Shown: positions 34,163-46,114 of the stretch, one piece after another
Layout of the letters: each line of letters starts with the position of its first letter
Numbering within the stretch: position 1 is the stretch's first letter
Assembly: GCA_000708835.1 (NCBI GenBank)
Contig: DF237166.1
Location: forward strand, 1 to 64,000
Length of the DNA: 64,000 nt
Source: Klebsormidium nitens
Taxonomy: Eukaryota; Streptophyta; Klebsormidiophyceae; Klebsormidiales; Klebsormidiaceae
Direction: 5' to 3'
Position numbers and translations under genes: made by a program
Notes under the pieces: generated by a model
What the model was told of the DNA's origin: nothing
What the model saw: only the letters and a program-made list of their open reading frames with translations
Databases searched by the model: none

Positions 34163-36150
34163 TCAAACCGTCACTCTTTCTTGTTTTCGGATGCCGAACT
34201 GCAGGGCAGAAACGATGGCTTCGAGACTTCAGGATTACGAGGACAGGTATAGGATGTGACAAAACTAACGAGAGCTTGCTAGAACGGCCACGCAAAGCAC
34301 CTGATCATTACAATCTCTCCAACACGATGGCCTCAGTCACTAAGCGATTTTGGTCCCAACAAAACATCATAGTCAAGCCTACACACATGTGCGAAGATAG
34401 ATGAAAAAGGGAACGAGAGCTGCCAACCAACCTGTCGGAAAAACGGCTGATTAAGAATCCAGCCCAAAACAGGGACTCGTAGCAAGAACATTTGTGCTGT
34501 GGGCCAGAAACCGCTGCACGAAAAAGCAATGAACTGATGACTTGGTTTGTAAGGTTGCCAGTTGCTGACGTCAAGACAAGGTGCTGAACTTTCAGAACTC
34601 GGTAAGACGCCAAAAGCCGTTCTTGATTGCTGAAGTCTTCTGTAACACCTCTTCTAGACCAGAATTTGCAAGATGCATGCTTCTCGCAATCCAACTCACT
34701 CAACCGTTTTATGCAAGTAACCAAGCTGTGTTGAACTAACAGGCCAGGGAAGGGGGATATGATGGCGTTTCAGAACTGACCTGAAAAGATAGACGAAACC
34801 ATATGCTTCTACAATCATGCCGATGAAGGGCCATCCTATTAGTACGAGAAAAAGCCCCCCCAGAAAAGCTGCCGAACCCTGCAAAGAAACAATTAGGCAT
34901 GTGTTTGATTTATAACTGGCAGTATAAGTTGACCGGATTAGCACGCGCATATATGACCAGCTTGCAATTGCTCCAAACAACTGTGCAAAATCTGGAGCTC
35001 CTAGTCAGGTCTCCCTGTACATGGAAGTTTCTCGAACTCACCCTGTGATTCCGCTTGTTCAAGAATATGTTCCATGTGGACTTGAATCCGATTGTGAGGG
35101 TCATACCAGAGAGGAAGAGAATCTGCACCACCACCATACATAAGTGCGATCAGAGGGGTTGAAAAGACAGGTTCTACTCCATGAGAAGACTTACTGCGGA
35201 GGACTTGAGTTAGAAAGGGTTCAATCGATTAGAAGATTCGGGTGAGGATTCGTGTGAGGAAGATCGCACTCTATCAGAGCCTGAACTTCTGATCTAGAAG
35301 GTTACCTGCACTCAATTAGAGGATCTGGGTCCAAAAACGCTCGGTGAGAGAGGACATGAGTGGAAAGGTTACACCCAAAAAATGGGAAATGGGAAATGTT
35401 ACACTCAATCAGAGGGGCTGAGGTTAGAAAGGTAAAACTTGCTTAGGACTTGGTTGAGCAAAATTACACACGGTAGAGAGATAAGGTTCGAAACTTCGCA
35501 CTCAATCAAAGGACTTGGGTTAGGAATATCAACTGCAGCTATTCGTCGCTAACAACCAGCTCTAAAACCCTAATGTTATCCCAGCGGGGACAATTTGAGC
35601 AATAGACTGCTCCAATTTGCCGAGTACCAGAAGTTCCTTGAATAGGAAGGAAGAAGGATCAGAAACTCTCTCAGGGCACAGCATAAAAGGTCTTCCGGTC
35701 ATATCTGAGATCTGGGGAGAAGCTTACATTTCCCATAGCCAGGAGGCCTTTGTCGAAGAAGAAAATAACCCCCAGGAATGTGAAGAGTACTCCAAAGCCC
35801 GTCAAGCCAAGGCCAATTTCTGCAGGGATTCAGGCGGAATGTCTTGGTCCAACCCATGCATACGGAGCAGCTCCACATACACAAGCGACGAATGCTGCAT
35901 TTACGTCTTAGGCAACAAAGTTCTCTGCACAGTCAGTGACTTTAGACAGACCACCAGGGCAGTACAGGTGCTTGCAATTACAAACGAGGATTTGAAAGGC
36001 ACGGGGCGGTTAATTCAGAACGTTGTCAGAGCAGAAACCTTCCGGAGGTGACCGACCTACTCAATGCGAGAGGGGCAGGATTCATGCCACCTTGTCATCA
36101 GACCACTTTGGAGACTTACTTTTTCGATCATTCATCTCCAGCATCCCCAT
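34163..36150 (-). CDS. GOT1: GOT1-like Golgi vesicle transport protein
   Basis: Six minus-strand exons join in phase: 36150-36120, 35819-35728, 35122-35042, 34878-34781, 34513-34432 and 34198-34163 (TGA). The product is 139 residues, matching the roughly 140 residues of plant GOT1. It opens [10 protein letters not shown] and continues [17 protein letters not shown], a family hallmark. Next come a [16 protein letters not shown] segment, an [19 protein letters not shown] segment, [20 protein letters not shown] and a short basic tail ending RVTV. The four hydrophobic spans agree with the four-helix build of GOT1/SFT2 proteins, which help traffic between ER and Golgi and vesicle fusion at the Golgi. 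The next in-frame ATGs (residues 3 and 6) could also serve as start. The second intron holds a degenerate minisatellite. Neighbours are unrelated in function. Confidence 0.93.
35195..35530. repeat. degenerate minisatellite in the second GOT1 intron
   Basis: Variants of GACTTGGGTTAGAAAGG and CACTCAATCAGAGG recur at irregular steps of roughly 33-60 bases from about 35195 to 35530. Examples are GGACTTGAGTTAGAAAGG, GAGGACATGAGTGGAAAGG, CTGAGGTTAGAAAGG and GGACTTGGGTTAGG. No coding potential is apparent. Confidence 0.7.
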
Positions 36151-37866
36151 TTTGCTTTTTTCTTGAGCTCAGCTTGCCAAAGGCTGCAAATTCTGCAACA
36201 ATTCCCCGTGGCAAGATGGTCGAAACCAGTTCTGTCTCTGACAAGCTACGCAAGACCAGGTCTTGCCGAACAGAGGGCGCTGCTCCAAGACCAGTTCAAA
36301 ATCTTGTGTCCAAAGGGCTCTGAAGATGTGTATAAGGACCCGACCTATGCAACGATCGGGATTAGTGAGCAAAAACGGTTTCAAATGCTTTGATCAGCTG
36401 GCCCTATGAATCACATTCGGAAAGGAATGCTGATACTATGCCAACAGCCCAACATTTCAACAAAGCACATGCTGGGCTCAGGACTCTTTCTTCAGACCAT
36501 TTGAGAGGGCCAGAACTGACGGTCCGTCAGTCTATCTCCCAGCCGGTGGCCACAGCATCCCCGCAGGCCTGAATGATGATATTAACCACCACTGAATCAA
36601 CCAATCTACTCCCGTAGCTCGCAAACGGGCAGCCAGATGAAGGCAGGGCACTGTCTTTGTGTGATTACAAAACCTCATCTGCTATGATACGATATTTCCA
36701 ATCTTTGTGGACACCATGGATTATCCAAATGGCATGCAAACTGGCAGGGGGGATCGCTTTGATTCTGAATCTTGTCTCTCACACAAAGACTCACGAGACA
36801 ACATGCATGCTGTTCCACTTTCAGACTTCGAACAGTCTTCGGAGTCAGACTTCAGACTCTGCGTGTGTCATCTCTTGATTGTCATTGATCAGAAAGCTGG
36901 TGGTGCTCTTTCGAGCGCTAAAGGTCGTTGGATCCAGTCGAGGCAGGCTGTGTGCCGTCCGATCGTGGAATAAATAGGTACGTCGAAAAGATGGTCACAA
37001 AATTCGAATGGACGCAGATGATATAAGGGGCGCAGCTATGCCAGCTTTATGGCCGGTTCAACGTCCCGACCCCCTATACAGCCGCTCAAAATTAGGCCGG
37101 TACCTATACCGCCGGAGCCAGAGCCCGGCCGCGCGGCCCGTGGGGCTCATAAGCCAACAGCCTTAAGCTTCTTCATAAGCGCTTGCACATGGGGCGCCAG
37201 CCTCCTACTGGACGCAGAAATATGCATGCTGCACAGTGCATCCATTGTTATTGAGCTATAGCATCCACATGAGCAAACCGTCTTCCAAATTCCAGTATGC
37301 ACATGATAGCGCTCTGGCGATCATGATGCAAGTGTTCAAAGACAGCGCCGCCCTCATCTGCTGCTTCCCAAAGATGTGCGAACGAGACGACACATGCACA
37401 ACCTGCACTCGATCCAAGCACGTCACGACACCACACTGATGCCCTCCAACCCTCCAAAGGGATGCAATCCACAGATATAACATGCGCGGCCAAGCACTGG
37501 GCACTGAATAATGCCCGTTGACAAAGACTCTGATAGGAGAACGATCTAGCTGCAAATTCTGTTGTTACTTCATCACCTAGCGCTATTCGAGCCTAGCCTG
37601 TGCGGGAATTGCCCCATTAATCTGGACGAGAACTGCCTCCAATAGTTTGGGCCTACATTACTCGGTGTCTTATCTAGGGAAACGTGGGCAATGTTTTAGC
37701 TTTTGCAAGCCTTCCCGAATCTTGGAAGTGTAAAGAAAGCACTCAGTGATCTCGCGTGGTCTTGTCTGTGGAGGTGTGGACCGTCAATACCAGCTATGCT
37801 AAAGAAAAGCAAGCTACCGAGATGGCTATTCTACAACCCACGGAACCAATGTCTAAACCGCTCTGC
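36151..37866. other. intergenic region with a GGCC-rich patch
   Basis: This lies between the GOT1 start and the stop of the membrane-protein gene. Position 37050-37145 is rich in GGCC and CCGG. No frame has family resemblance and I see no RNA gene. Confidence 0.55.
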
Positions 37867-40800
37867 TTACGCCACCTGTTCACCTTGACTATCTTTCGAC
37901 AGCCCCGCATGTGCGAGCCTCGTCCCGTAAGCAACGTGCCCCGACTTTACGCACCCAACTCCCGCAAAGCCCCCGGCAAAACCGCCAAGCGACGGCCTCC
38001 TCTGCCGCAACCGTTCCCGCAACTGATCCTCAAAACCCGAGCTCTCCCCGCCTTCCCCCCCCAGGGAACCAGCCAAACGGACCCCCCGTTGCCCCTCCTC
38101 TGCAAAAATCCCGCCCGGGACTCTCCTCGCCCGCCCCCCCAACCCGTAACTTTCGCCTTTGGACTGCGCGTCAGAACCCCTACTCTCACGGCCCATCCAC
38201 GACGTCGAACTTGACCCCCCAACAAAAGAACCCCGGTCATCGCCCCACCAGTTTAGCAAGCAGGGGGGGAGGTTTTTGACGAACGCGAGGCGGGAGCGGC
38301 GGTCGAGGAGATACGCGACTGCTGACGACAGCACATGGAACAGGACGATCCAGGGGCACAGCGCAGCGTCTTGGCGTGCGGCCAACGCCGCGAGCTGCGC
38401 CAACAGAAGCAGGACGCGGAAGCGCATGTGGAGGCTGCAGCGATTAAGGGAGAGATGGTGAGTTGCAAACCAAACATCTCAAGCGTCTCTCGTTCGTTCT
38501 AAATCGGAAAGGGTGTCTTCTTGAAAGATCTGGAAACGGTTCGCGACGATTCGTGAGGTGAATCTTGACGGAAATGTGACAGGTGCCGACCAACAATCAA
38601 CTTTGACCATGTATCGTCGGCATTTGTTATCCTTATTAACAAGGACCGGGGACTCAAATCTGAGTCGTCAAGCCTTTCATTCCAGACACCTGTCAACGAA
38701 CTCACAGGATCATCGACCCCTCGCCTGAACGCTTGCAGAATTAGTGAAGCCATACAAGAGCGAATTTCATTCCGCTGGATCCTCGCTAGACCTGATGCGT
38801 TCGACCTATCAACGCTTCGGACCAGAGCATCCAACAGGGGCGATTCCCTGTTTGCACCACGAAATGGTGACGCCTGGATATCTGCTTCTTGATGTTCTGC
38901 CCAACTATTGAATGCGAAATAGCTCTCCAGCCTTGAATCACACAAGCAATCGAGACTTCGTTTCGACTGCCATTTTACTGGAGCAAATCGATAGCATATG
39001 GTACTTTCCCTGGACGGACTCTGACATGCCTTGCAGCAAATCACAGAACGAAACACCGACGCGTGTGCATGGACCTGAGCAAACCCGCACGCGAGTCTCA
39101 CCAGGTCATGAGACTGTCTAAACCGCAAAGAGCAGAAGAACAAAAGGAGTGGGAGTGGGATAAGGCGCGATGAGAAAGGATAGCCGTGTCGACTCACACG
39201 AAAGGGACGTTGTACATAAAGGTCATGAAGAAGGCGGGGGACCCCAGTCGGACGAGGCGGTAGCCCGGGGCCTGGCAGAGCGGAAAAAGACGCACCTCTA
39301 GTTAGCTCAGGCAAGCGAATATCAAAACAAGGAGGAATAAATACCCAGGCTTAGCCTGCGTCGAACAACCCAATGTCAAGAGGACTGACAGAGAGACGAG
39401 AAGATCTGCCCTCAAGCGACTTAGCAAGAGACTATGAACAGAAAGACGACAAAGTCTTTCCGGCGCACAGTTTACTGGCTGTTGATGCTACCCACAGTGA
39501 GGCGTATGCAAGCCCCAGACAATTGCGTAAACGAAGCATAGAACCATCGAATCTGCAAAAAGGCCTTTGAAGTGGCGACTTACATCCTGACTGGCGAGCG
39601 TATACCAAACCTCCAGGGCCCAAACCGTAGTCAGATACACAGAGAGTAGAGCCAGCCGGTTTTTGTTCCACCTGAGGAAAACAAAAAGGCCCACCTTGAG
39701 CATTATTGCGTAATGGTGTTAATCTGTTTCCTTACGCCCGTGTTTGTATGAGTAGAGGTCGCAACGACGGAGTGAGGTTAGTTGGGGCGTTTATGGTGAG
39801 GGCCGATGCGAAGCGCGTATAGAAAGGCGTTAAAGGCAAGCGCAGTTCTACAACAAACGCAAGGGATGTCTCCAGTGTTTGTGCACCATGGAAAGTTTCA
39901 AGTCAAACGCGCATCACAAGTCCCCCATCCCAACAGGCGGCCCCCAAGCATAAAGATCTTCAGACTGACCCCGAGCACATAAACCAATTTCCTCTTCGGT
40001 TAAGGCAGAGAAAAGCAGATGAGAATAGCCCACCATGAGCGCTGGCACAGGTGCATGTAGAGGAACGCCGACATGAGGACAAGTCCTGCGATGTTCCACT
40101 CCAAGCTGGTTGACAGGAGGGGCCTCCCAGGTGCTGTGATCGCAATCCACTGCAGCAAAGAGGCCATCAAGGTTAGGCCCAGACCTGGATTAATACAGAG
40201 ATGCCAACATAATCACAGCTAACCAGATTCAAGAGGACACAACCTGGAATAAAAACATTCCAGAAAGGGGTTACCAAAAGTCTGAACGAACATTGTGAGG
40301 TTCACCAGATACAAAGAAGTGAGTTCACCAAGCAGGGCATGTTTTCTCTTGCAACAAGAAAGGAGCAGCCAGGCTTGGGCTTACACGAGGTCAGGCGCAG
40401 TGCATCCTGGGAGCCTTTAGTGGGATGTGCAGCCTTCAGAGTCAGTAACTCCCTCAAAAATCCAGACGCAATGGAAGTCACAGCACTTCGCTCACAAATG
40501 TTAACAGAGTCAGATGCAGCAAACCTCTGCAGATTCTCAACCCCCCTACAAAACACCGACACTGGCCAAGCGAAGAACAAGCATCAAGGCGCCCAAGATT
40601 TGGTGAGCATTCTTACCCCCCAGCGAATCTCCTTCAAGATCGAGAACTGGCGGGCCAGCATGTAGAGGTGCAGCACCGAGAACCAGATTCTCAAGACTGC
40701 ACACAGGTAGTCCGCATCCCCCCCGCTCGCAATGTGCGACCGCCGGTAGGTCTCCTCCAGCTGCGGGTTTGCAAACGCGAGGCTCCACGACATGCGGGTT

Positions 40801-42982
40801 GCCCCGGTCCGGTTTGCTGCGACAGTGGCTGCAAAGGGGAGTAGGCTGGGTTCCAATTTGCAGGCACCTCCGCAAAGCTGAGGCAGCCTCGATAGGGAAG
40901 CAAGGCACAATGTTCGTAAAGAGGCACAGAAAGGTGAAAGACTGTGACCTGCCTTACAGAAGTGTGATATGCTTGGCAGGTGCGCTGATAGTGAACAGCA
41001 AATCGTGACAATCTAGCAGTGGGGCTTGACAGAAGGCTTATCCAAAAAGCAGAAGCGGGAGGCCTCTTTCAGCAAGTACTGTCTCCAAGAGGTTCACAAG
41101 TAACAAAGTCGAGGCTTGCTGAAAATGGAAAAGACAAGCGCCCACAATGCTCTTCCCAAGAGCTCCCAATTAAGACCAGCCGTGCCAGCTGGCAGAATCA
41201 GATGAATGCTGGAAGTTTGGACAGCGGGTCTCAGGGACGCAAGCATAAGGGACGAGGAGTTCTTTTTCAGACTGCTCAACTTTGTTGTCCTCCTGCTGTA
41301 AGGGTTTTGTGCCCAGGTGCTCAGTGTCAAAAGATTGAAAGAAATTGAGTAATGTTGTACAAGGAAAGAATCTAACAGCACGTAATGCAGGTTCCAAGCA
41401 CGTAGCATGGTCTAGACACGTCAAGCCCTAGGGGTGAAATGCTAGGGGGCATGAGCAGACTTCCTGGATCGACAGCCAAGCGCCAGATGCATGTTCGAAA
41501 AACCCACATTACGAGACACGTACGAGTCCCCTGCAAAACTCGTCAGGGTGAATGCAAAGAAAGAAAAATGTCAGGTAGATTGCTACACCCTGCATTACAT
41601 GTCCCTTTATCCTTTTCACACCTATAATGTGGCTTTCCGGTTCAGCACTTCAATGCAAAGTCAGTCCAGATGTCTTCCTCAGAGTCGTTTCCACACTAGA
41701 AGTTCAGCTTCTGAATACCAATCCTGTGCCAGAACTTGAGCTGCTGAGAGCTCCACTTGTTGAGCTGCAAGGTTTACATGGTTAACCAAGACAAAGAGGA
41801 GAGCAGGCCGACAAAAACAAGAAAAAATGGTAACTCGTGCTCACCAGACAGCACCGCATCCATCCTCTCCCGCTCTTGACTCGCCCCCCGTTCCGTGGCC
41901 CTAACGACTTCACTGTACAGTTCCCTATCCGCGGACGGGGACCTCATCAACCCAAAAACATCTGGCCTGCTCAACAAATGTGAGACTTCTGCTCTTTCTT
42001 CTGGAACAACGGCTCGCTCAAGGGTCCTCTGAACCTTCAAACCTGCACTTGGATTTAGGCTTTGCTCGCTCGAGAAATGTGGCATCCGCTCTAGTCTACC
42101 CGGATCCTTCTGGCTTCCGCCACAATCTGACACCTGTCGAGGTCCCCTGGCACCTGTGATCCCCTCAAATGAGCCATACAGGGCCCAAGAAGTAGGTTTG
42201 GCGCACGTCTCCTCGCTGTCGTCGCTGCTGCATGCGGAGCTGCTGTCAAAGTCGTCTGTCAGAATCTCCTCCACTAACAGCGCGCCACCTGGCGCTGCAC
42301 GGCCCACATTCTCATCTGCCTCTACTTTCCTGTCCGATTTTGCGGGCTGAAGAGCAACACTCGTCCAGTCGTTATAATCAACCCCGCAATGCACCTCCAG
42401 GCTCCTCTTATGCCTGGCAACTAACTCCTCGGCCGCTATGCTCGTGGGCCTCGCAATGAGATGCGACTTAGGTACGAGCGCGGGCTTGCTGCTATCATGA
42501 GCAACCCACGACCCCTCCAAGCTCACAGCAAACTCGTCCTCGTTATCCGAAGCCTCCAGCACCAAATCGAGCTCCTTATCCCGCTCATCTAAAAACTTGT
42601 CTAGCCAACTGCTGTCTGAAAAGGGTTGCCGGACGGGAGCGGCGGCCTCCGCTCTCTCTGTGGTTTGCTGCTCCTTTTCAGCTCGACGCAAGGAGTCTTC
42701 AGGGGAGTCCTGGCACAAATTAGAGAGGATTCTGCGCTCCCCGAGGTACTCCCTGATGAGGTCAGGATCCGACCTCTTCGAGTTGGCATCCGCCTTCTGG
42801 GCTTCGGAAGGAGGCTCTCCACCGGAACCCCCAGGTGCATCAGGGAAAAGGTTCCTTTCCCCAAGATACTCTTTGATGATGTCGCCACTCGACCGCAAGT
42901 AGTTCTCATTTGCCGACATCGGCGCATCCCCAGGCCCAGGCGAAGTGCCAGAAAGACGAGGGCGGTCCATCATATCGGCCAT
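37867..42982 (-). CDS. unrecognised polytopic membrane protein with N-terminal EYLGER repeats
   Basis: Six minus-strand exons join in phase: 42982-41845, 40828-40617, 40149-40034, 39671-39584, 39271-39198 and 38434-37867, giving 731 residues from ATG to stop. Residues 1-380 are hydrophilic and acidic and hold a repeated motif: SGDIIKEYLGERNLF near 32-46, DPDLIREYLGERRIL near 72-86 and a looser SSWLDKFLDERDKEL near 124-138. Residues about 380-600 carry the membrane part, with five likely spans: LCAVLRIWFSVLHLYML, WNIAGLVLMSAFLYMHLC, LALLSVYLTTVWALEVWY, a span around AFFMTFMYNVPFV, and LCPWIVLFHVLSSAVAYLL. The FANPQLEETYRRSHI lead-in resembles the membrane entry of algal sensor proteins, but no kinase or cyclase domain follows. 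The last 130 residues are glycine and serine rich and probably disordered. Function unknown; a receptor or scaffold at a membrane is only a guess. The last exon could be shorter if it holds another intron. Confidence 0.72.
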
Positions 42983-45900
42983 GGTGCCGCAGGCTCACAC
43001 AGAGGATTTCACACACGAGCCGCCTGCTCGCCAAAAGTCATGAGCAGCTTTTGTTCATAGAGGGCCACCAGCAGGTCTCCTTTCTCCCACCGCCCTCACG
43101 AGAGATATCTTCATCCGCATCCAGGACAGGTCATCTTTTAACAGTAAGCAGGAAGAAGCGCGGCAAGCGTTCTCCTCAGGCAAACCAACCCCCCTGAGGC
43201 GCCACCATGATGGGGGCCGTCAGCACGGCCAGCTTGCTGCGCCATGCTGACCACATCAAAACCTGCCATACCGGTATTTGCAGGCTGGCAACTTGTCATC
43301 CGGCTCGTGTAGCTGCCGGACCGGCGATTCCCGTCGGTGCGAATTTATCGCCGGCAAGAAACGCCCGCAGTCAGCATGACGCGAAAAGAAACGGCAGGGC
43401 TGCCGTTGTGACGACACCGACCCAGATACAGGCTTGCCCATTTCACGTGGCCCGCGCAATCCACAATATAGGACATCGTACCAGATTGGGCGGACGATAT
43501 TTACTGTTCATCAGTGGTGGCGTCACAAAATCCTGCAAATCACCTAGAAAACCGGCCAATGCACCATCGGATCGTGGATGACGCATTGCATTTGCTTTGC
43601 ACCATACATAAGATCATGGATTAAATCCTTATAGGTACCAAGATATGCAAATATTGATTTGCTTGACGGTTGAATGTCAAATTTCAATCACAATCTTTGA
43701 CAAGATTACCTTCTAAGTCATTACTATTGAAAATTACGTCACGACTCAGGTCTGGGCGACGGCATATGCGCCTCGGTCCCCAACCCATATATGCGATCTA
43801 ATAAATATTCTGTTTCTGCGCGCAGGTGCGGTACGCTTTGCCAAAGTGTTTTAAATTCCGCTATACGGTAACTTCCTGGGCCCGTTCTTCGGGGGCCCGG
43901 TGGGCTCCCTCAGCCTGTTTATTGGGAGCTCCCGGCCCACGGACCTGATTGGGGCCCCAAAATATCCGCTTGAGAATGCCCCCTATAGGTCCCACATGAC
44001 AGTGTGGTTAATTAATCATCGTAGATGCATAGGGCCCGGGGGGCTCAACGCCCAGCACGCCCCACCAGTAGGTGCTTTGAACGTCATATATCCGCTAGCT
44101 GATTATGATGGTCTCTTTTCGTTCTCGCCGTAGCCAAATAGGCCATAGGCTTCTCATGGCATACATGAATGAGTGTATGATGAGGAATCTTGTGTAAATA
44201 GTAGTAAAAACTTTCAGATAATTCGTAATCTTGGGGCGGCCCCCTCAGACTGAAGCCATTGGGGGCAAAAGGGCCCCCCAACGATGCTCTTTGGAGGCCC
44301 GTACCGGCCCCCCTGTTCTTGGGGCTCGTTGGGCCCCCAAGCCCCTCCTATTGGGGGTGGCGGGCCCCCAGTGGAAACACTGGGATCACGCAGTCAGTCC
44401 GAGTTAGTCCCAGTTTCAACTTCCGCTGCCGGTATCTCGTTGAGCGCTGCCCTTAATGAATTGGTCAAATCTAGACGGTGCATGGCTGATCTTTCACCAC
44501 TTCATCAACCAATTAAGATGGGTTAGGCATGCATACATTAACTTCTGTTCGCCAAGGGGCATGCCAAGAGCAGTGCTTGCATGCTGTAAGCTAGGCTGCC
44601 CGAGGCTGCAGCAATGAACTGGTCGAGTATATATGTCAGTATATCCTAGAACACAAACGGAGGTTGTGATCCGGCGTCAGTTCTGCAAGATTGTGGTCTA
44701 GTTGCCGGAGATCGGTAGATAAATTGCTCTCAAGCCTTATACAATTGTAAACTACCGAAGCCACGGATTGGTTTCGGGATGCAAAGATAGGATGGGTGGG
44801 GAAGCTGACAGAAAGATGCCAACATGATTTCAGCGCCATGTGACTTTTTGCTCCGACGAATGGGCAAGTACTACCATCCGACGTGCTAGAGTTGCGGCTG
44901 GGCTTTTGATAAGGTTGTTGTGAGGTAGGAAGGGAAGGATGACGTGGCATGCTTTCGGAGCCCATTGGAATCTGCAAATGCACCATCATTGTGTCATCCA
45001 ATCGTTCCAAGAGATTACCTCTCGCCAATACGCGAGCAAAGCTAGCCGAGTGCGTTTCTGATCAACCGAATACTGACTGCATCAGCTTGGACTGCTTATT
45101 GGACCCGTCGTACTTCCCTAGCTGTGCAATGAGCGATGTCATAACGGCCTTCTTGCGATCGAGGGGCCATCGGCAGTTATGCTGCACAAATGAGAACCCA
45201 CAAGTCAGCTTACAATTCCCGTCGGAAATATTCGAATGTGGTATGCACGAAGGGTTCTACGGTGAGGTCGAAAGTCGACGTAATCCCTTCAACTGCTCTG
45301 TCTCTTCCCAAGACAAAGCAGATTAGGCATTGCCTATCAACGACTCGAAATCAGCGACTCGCAGAACTTCAGTGCTGTGATAGATGCCATAGCGAAGATC
45401 CGATGCTGTTTTCGGAAGCACTTGGCTCTTCAATCGAAAGGTACATGCAGGTTTTGTCTTGCAGTCCGTCACTTTCGTCCAAGGGAAGCTTCTTGCGAAG
45501 GATGAACGGTTGCACCGCCCAAATGATGGAAGAACAAATCCTGCCTCCCGGTCTTCTTAAATTCGCGACACTGAGACAAGACAGTATTGAGATGGCGTCC
45601 TACAAGCTCGAAAAGCTGGGCAAATCTGGCCGACATTCCTCCTCTTATTGACAAGCAAAATTCCTCCCGATACACCAAGTTTAGAGAATAATGCCTCTCG
45701 AAAAAAGGTTCCGATCATAGTTGCCTCAGTCGCGCGCTAACCGAGAGAACCTTCAGACGTCACCTGATTGACCGGCACTGATGAAAGCACAAACCGCAAT
45801 GTGAACGGGTCGGGTCAGTGCTTGCTTGCAAACCCCATTCGATCACATGCTTCACCGCATGATCATCGAATCCATCGCTTCATGATCCTCATCTCCGTCT

Positions 45901-46114
45901 CGGCCCAGACATTAAGGCAACACTTCGCTGCCTCAATACTGAAACCAATATTGTTTCACCATTTCGAGCCAAATCATTCAATGCCGTCAAGAAATCGATT
46001 TTCGATTCTCATCGCTTCTTACATCCGCTTTTCCTATCGGCAGTCCTGATAATCCTTTGTACGGCGGCGACACTCAAAAGCAGTACCGTAAGGTTCGTTC
46101 CCCGACCGACTCAC
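42983..46114. other. intergenic region with GGGCCC-rich islands
   Basis: Position 43877-44375 is packed with GGGCCC, GGGGCCCC and GGCCCCC motifs that can pair with one another. Just before it, 43610-43860 is AT-rich. The last exon of the gene read from 51627 should lie at the right end of this stretch or just inside it. Frames at 44636-45028 (minus) and 45190-45651 (plus) are open but have no visible family. Confidence 0.5.
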
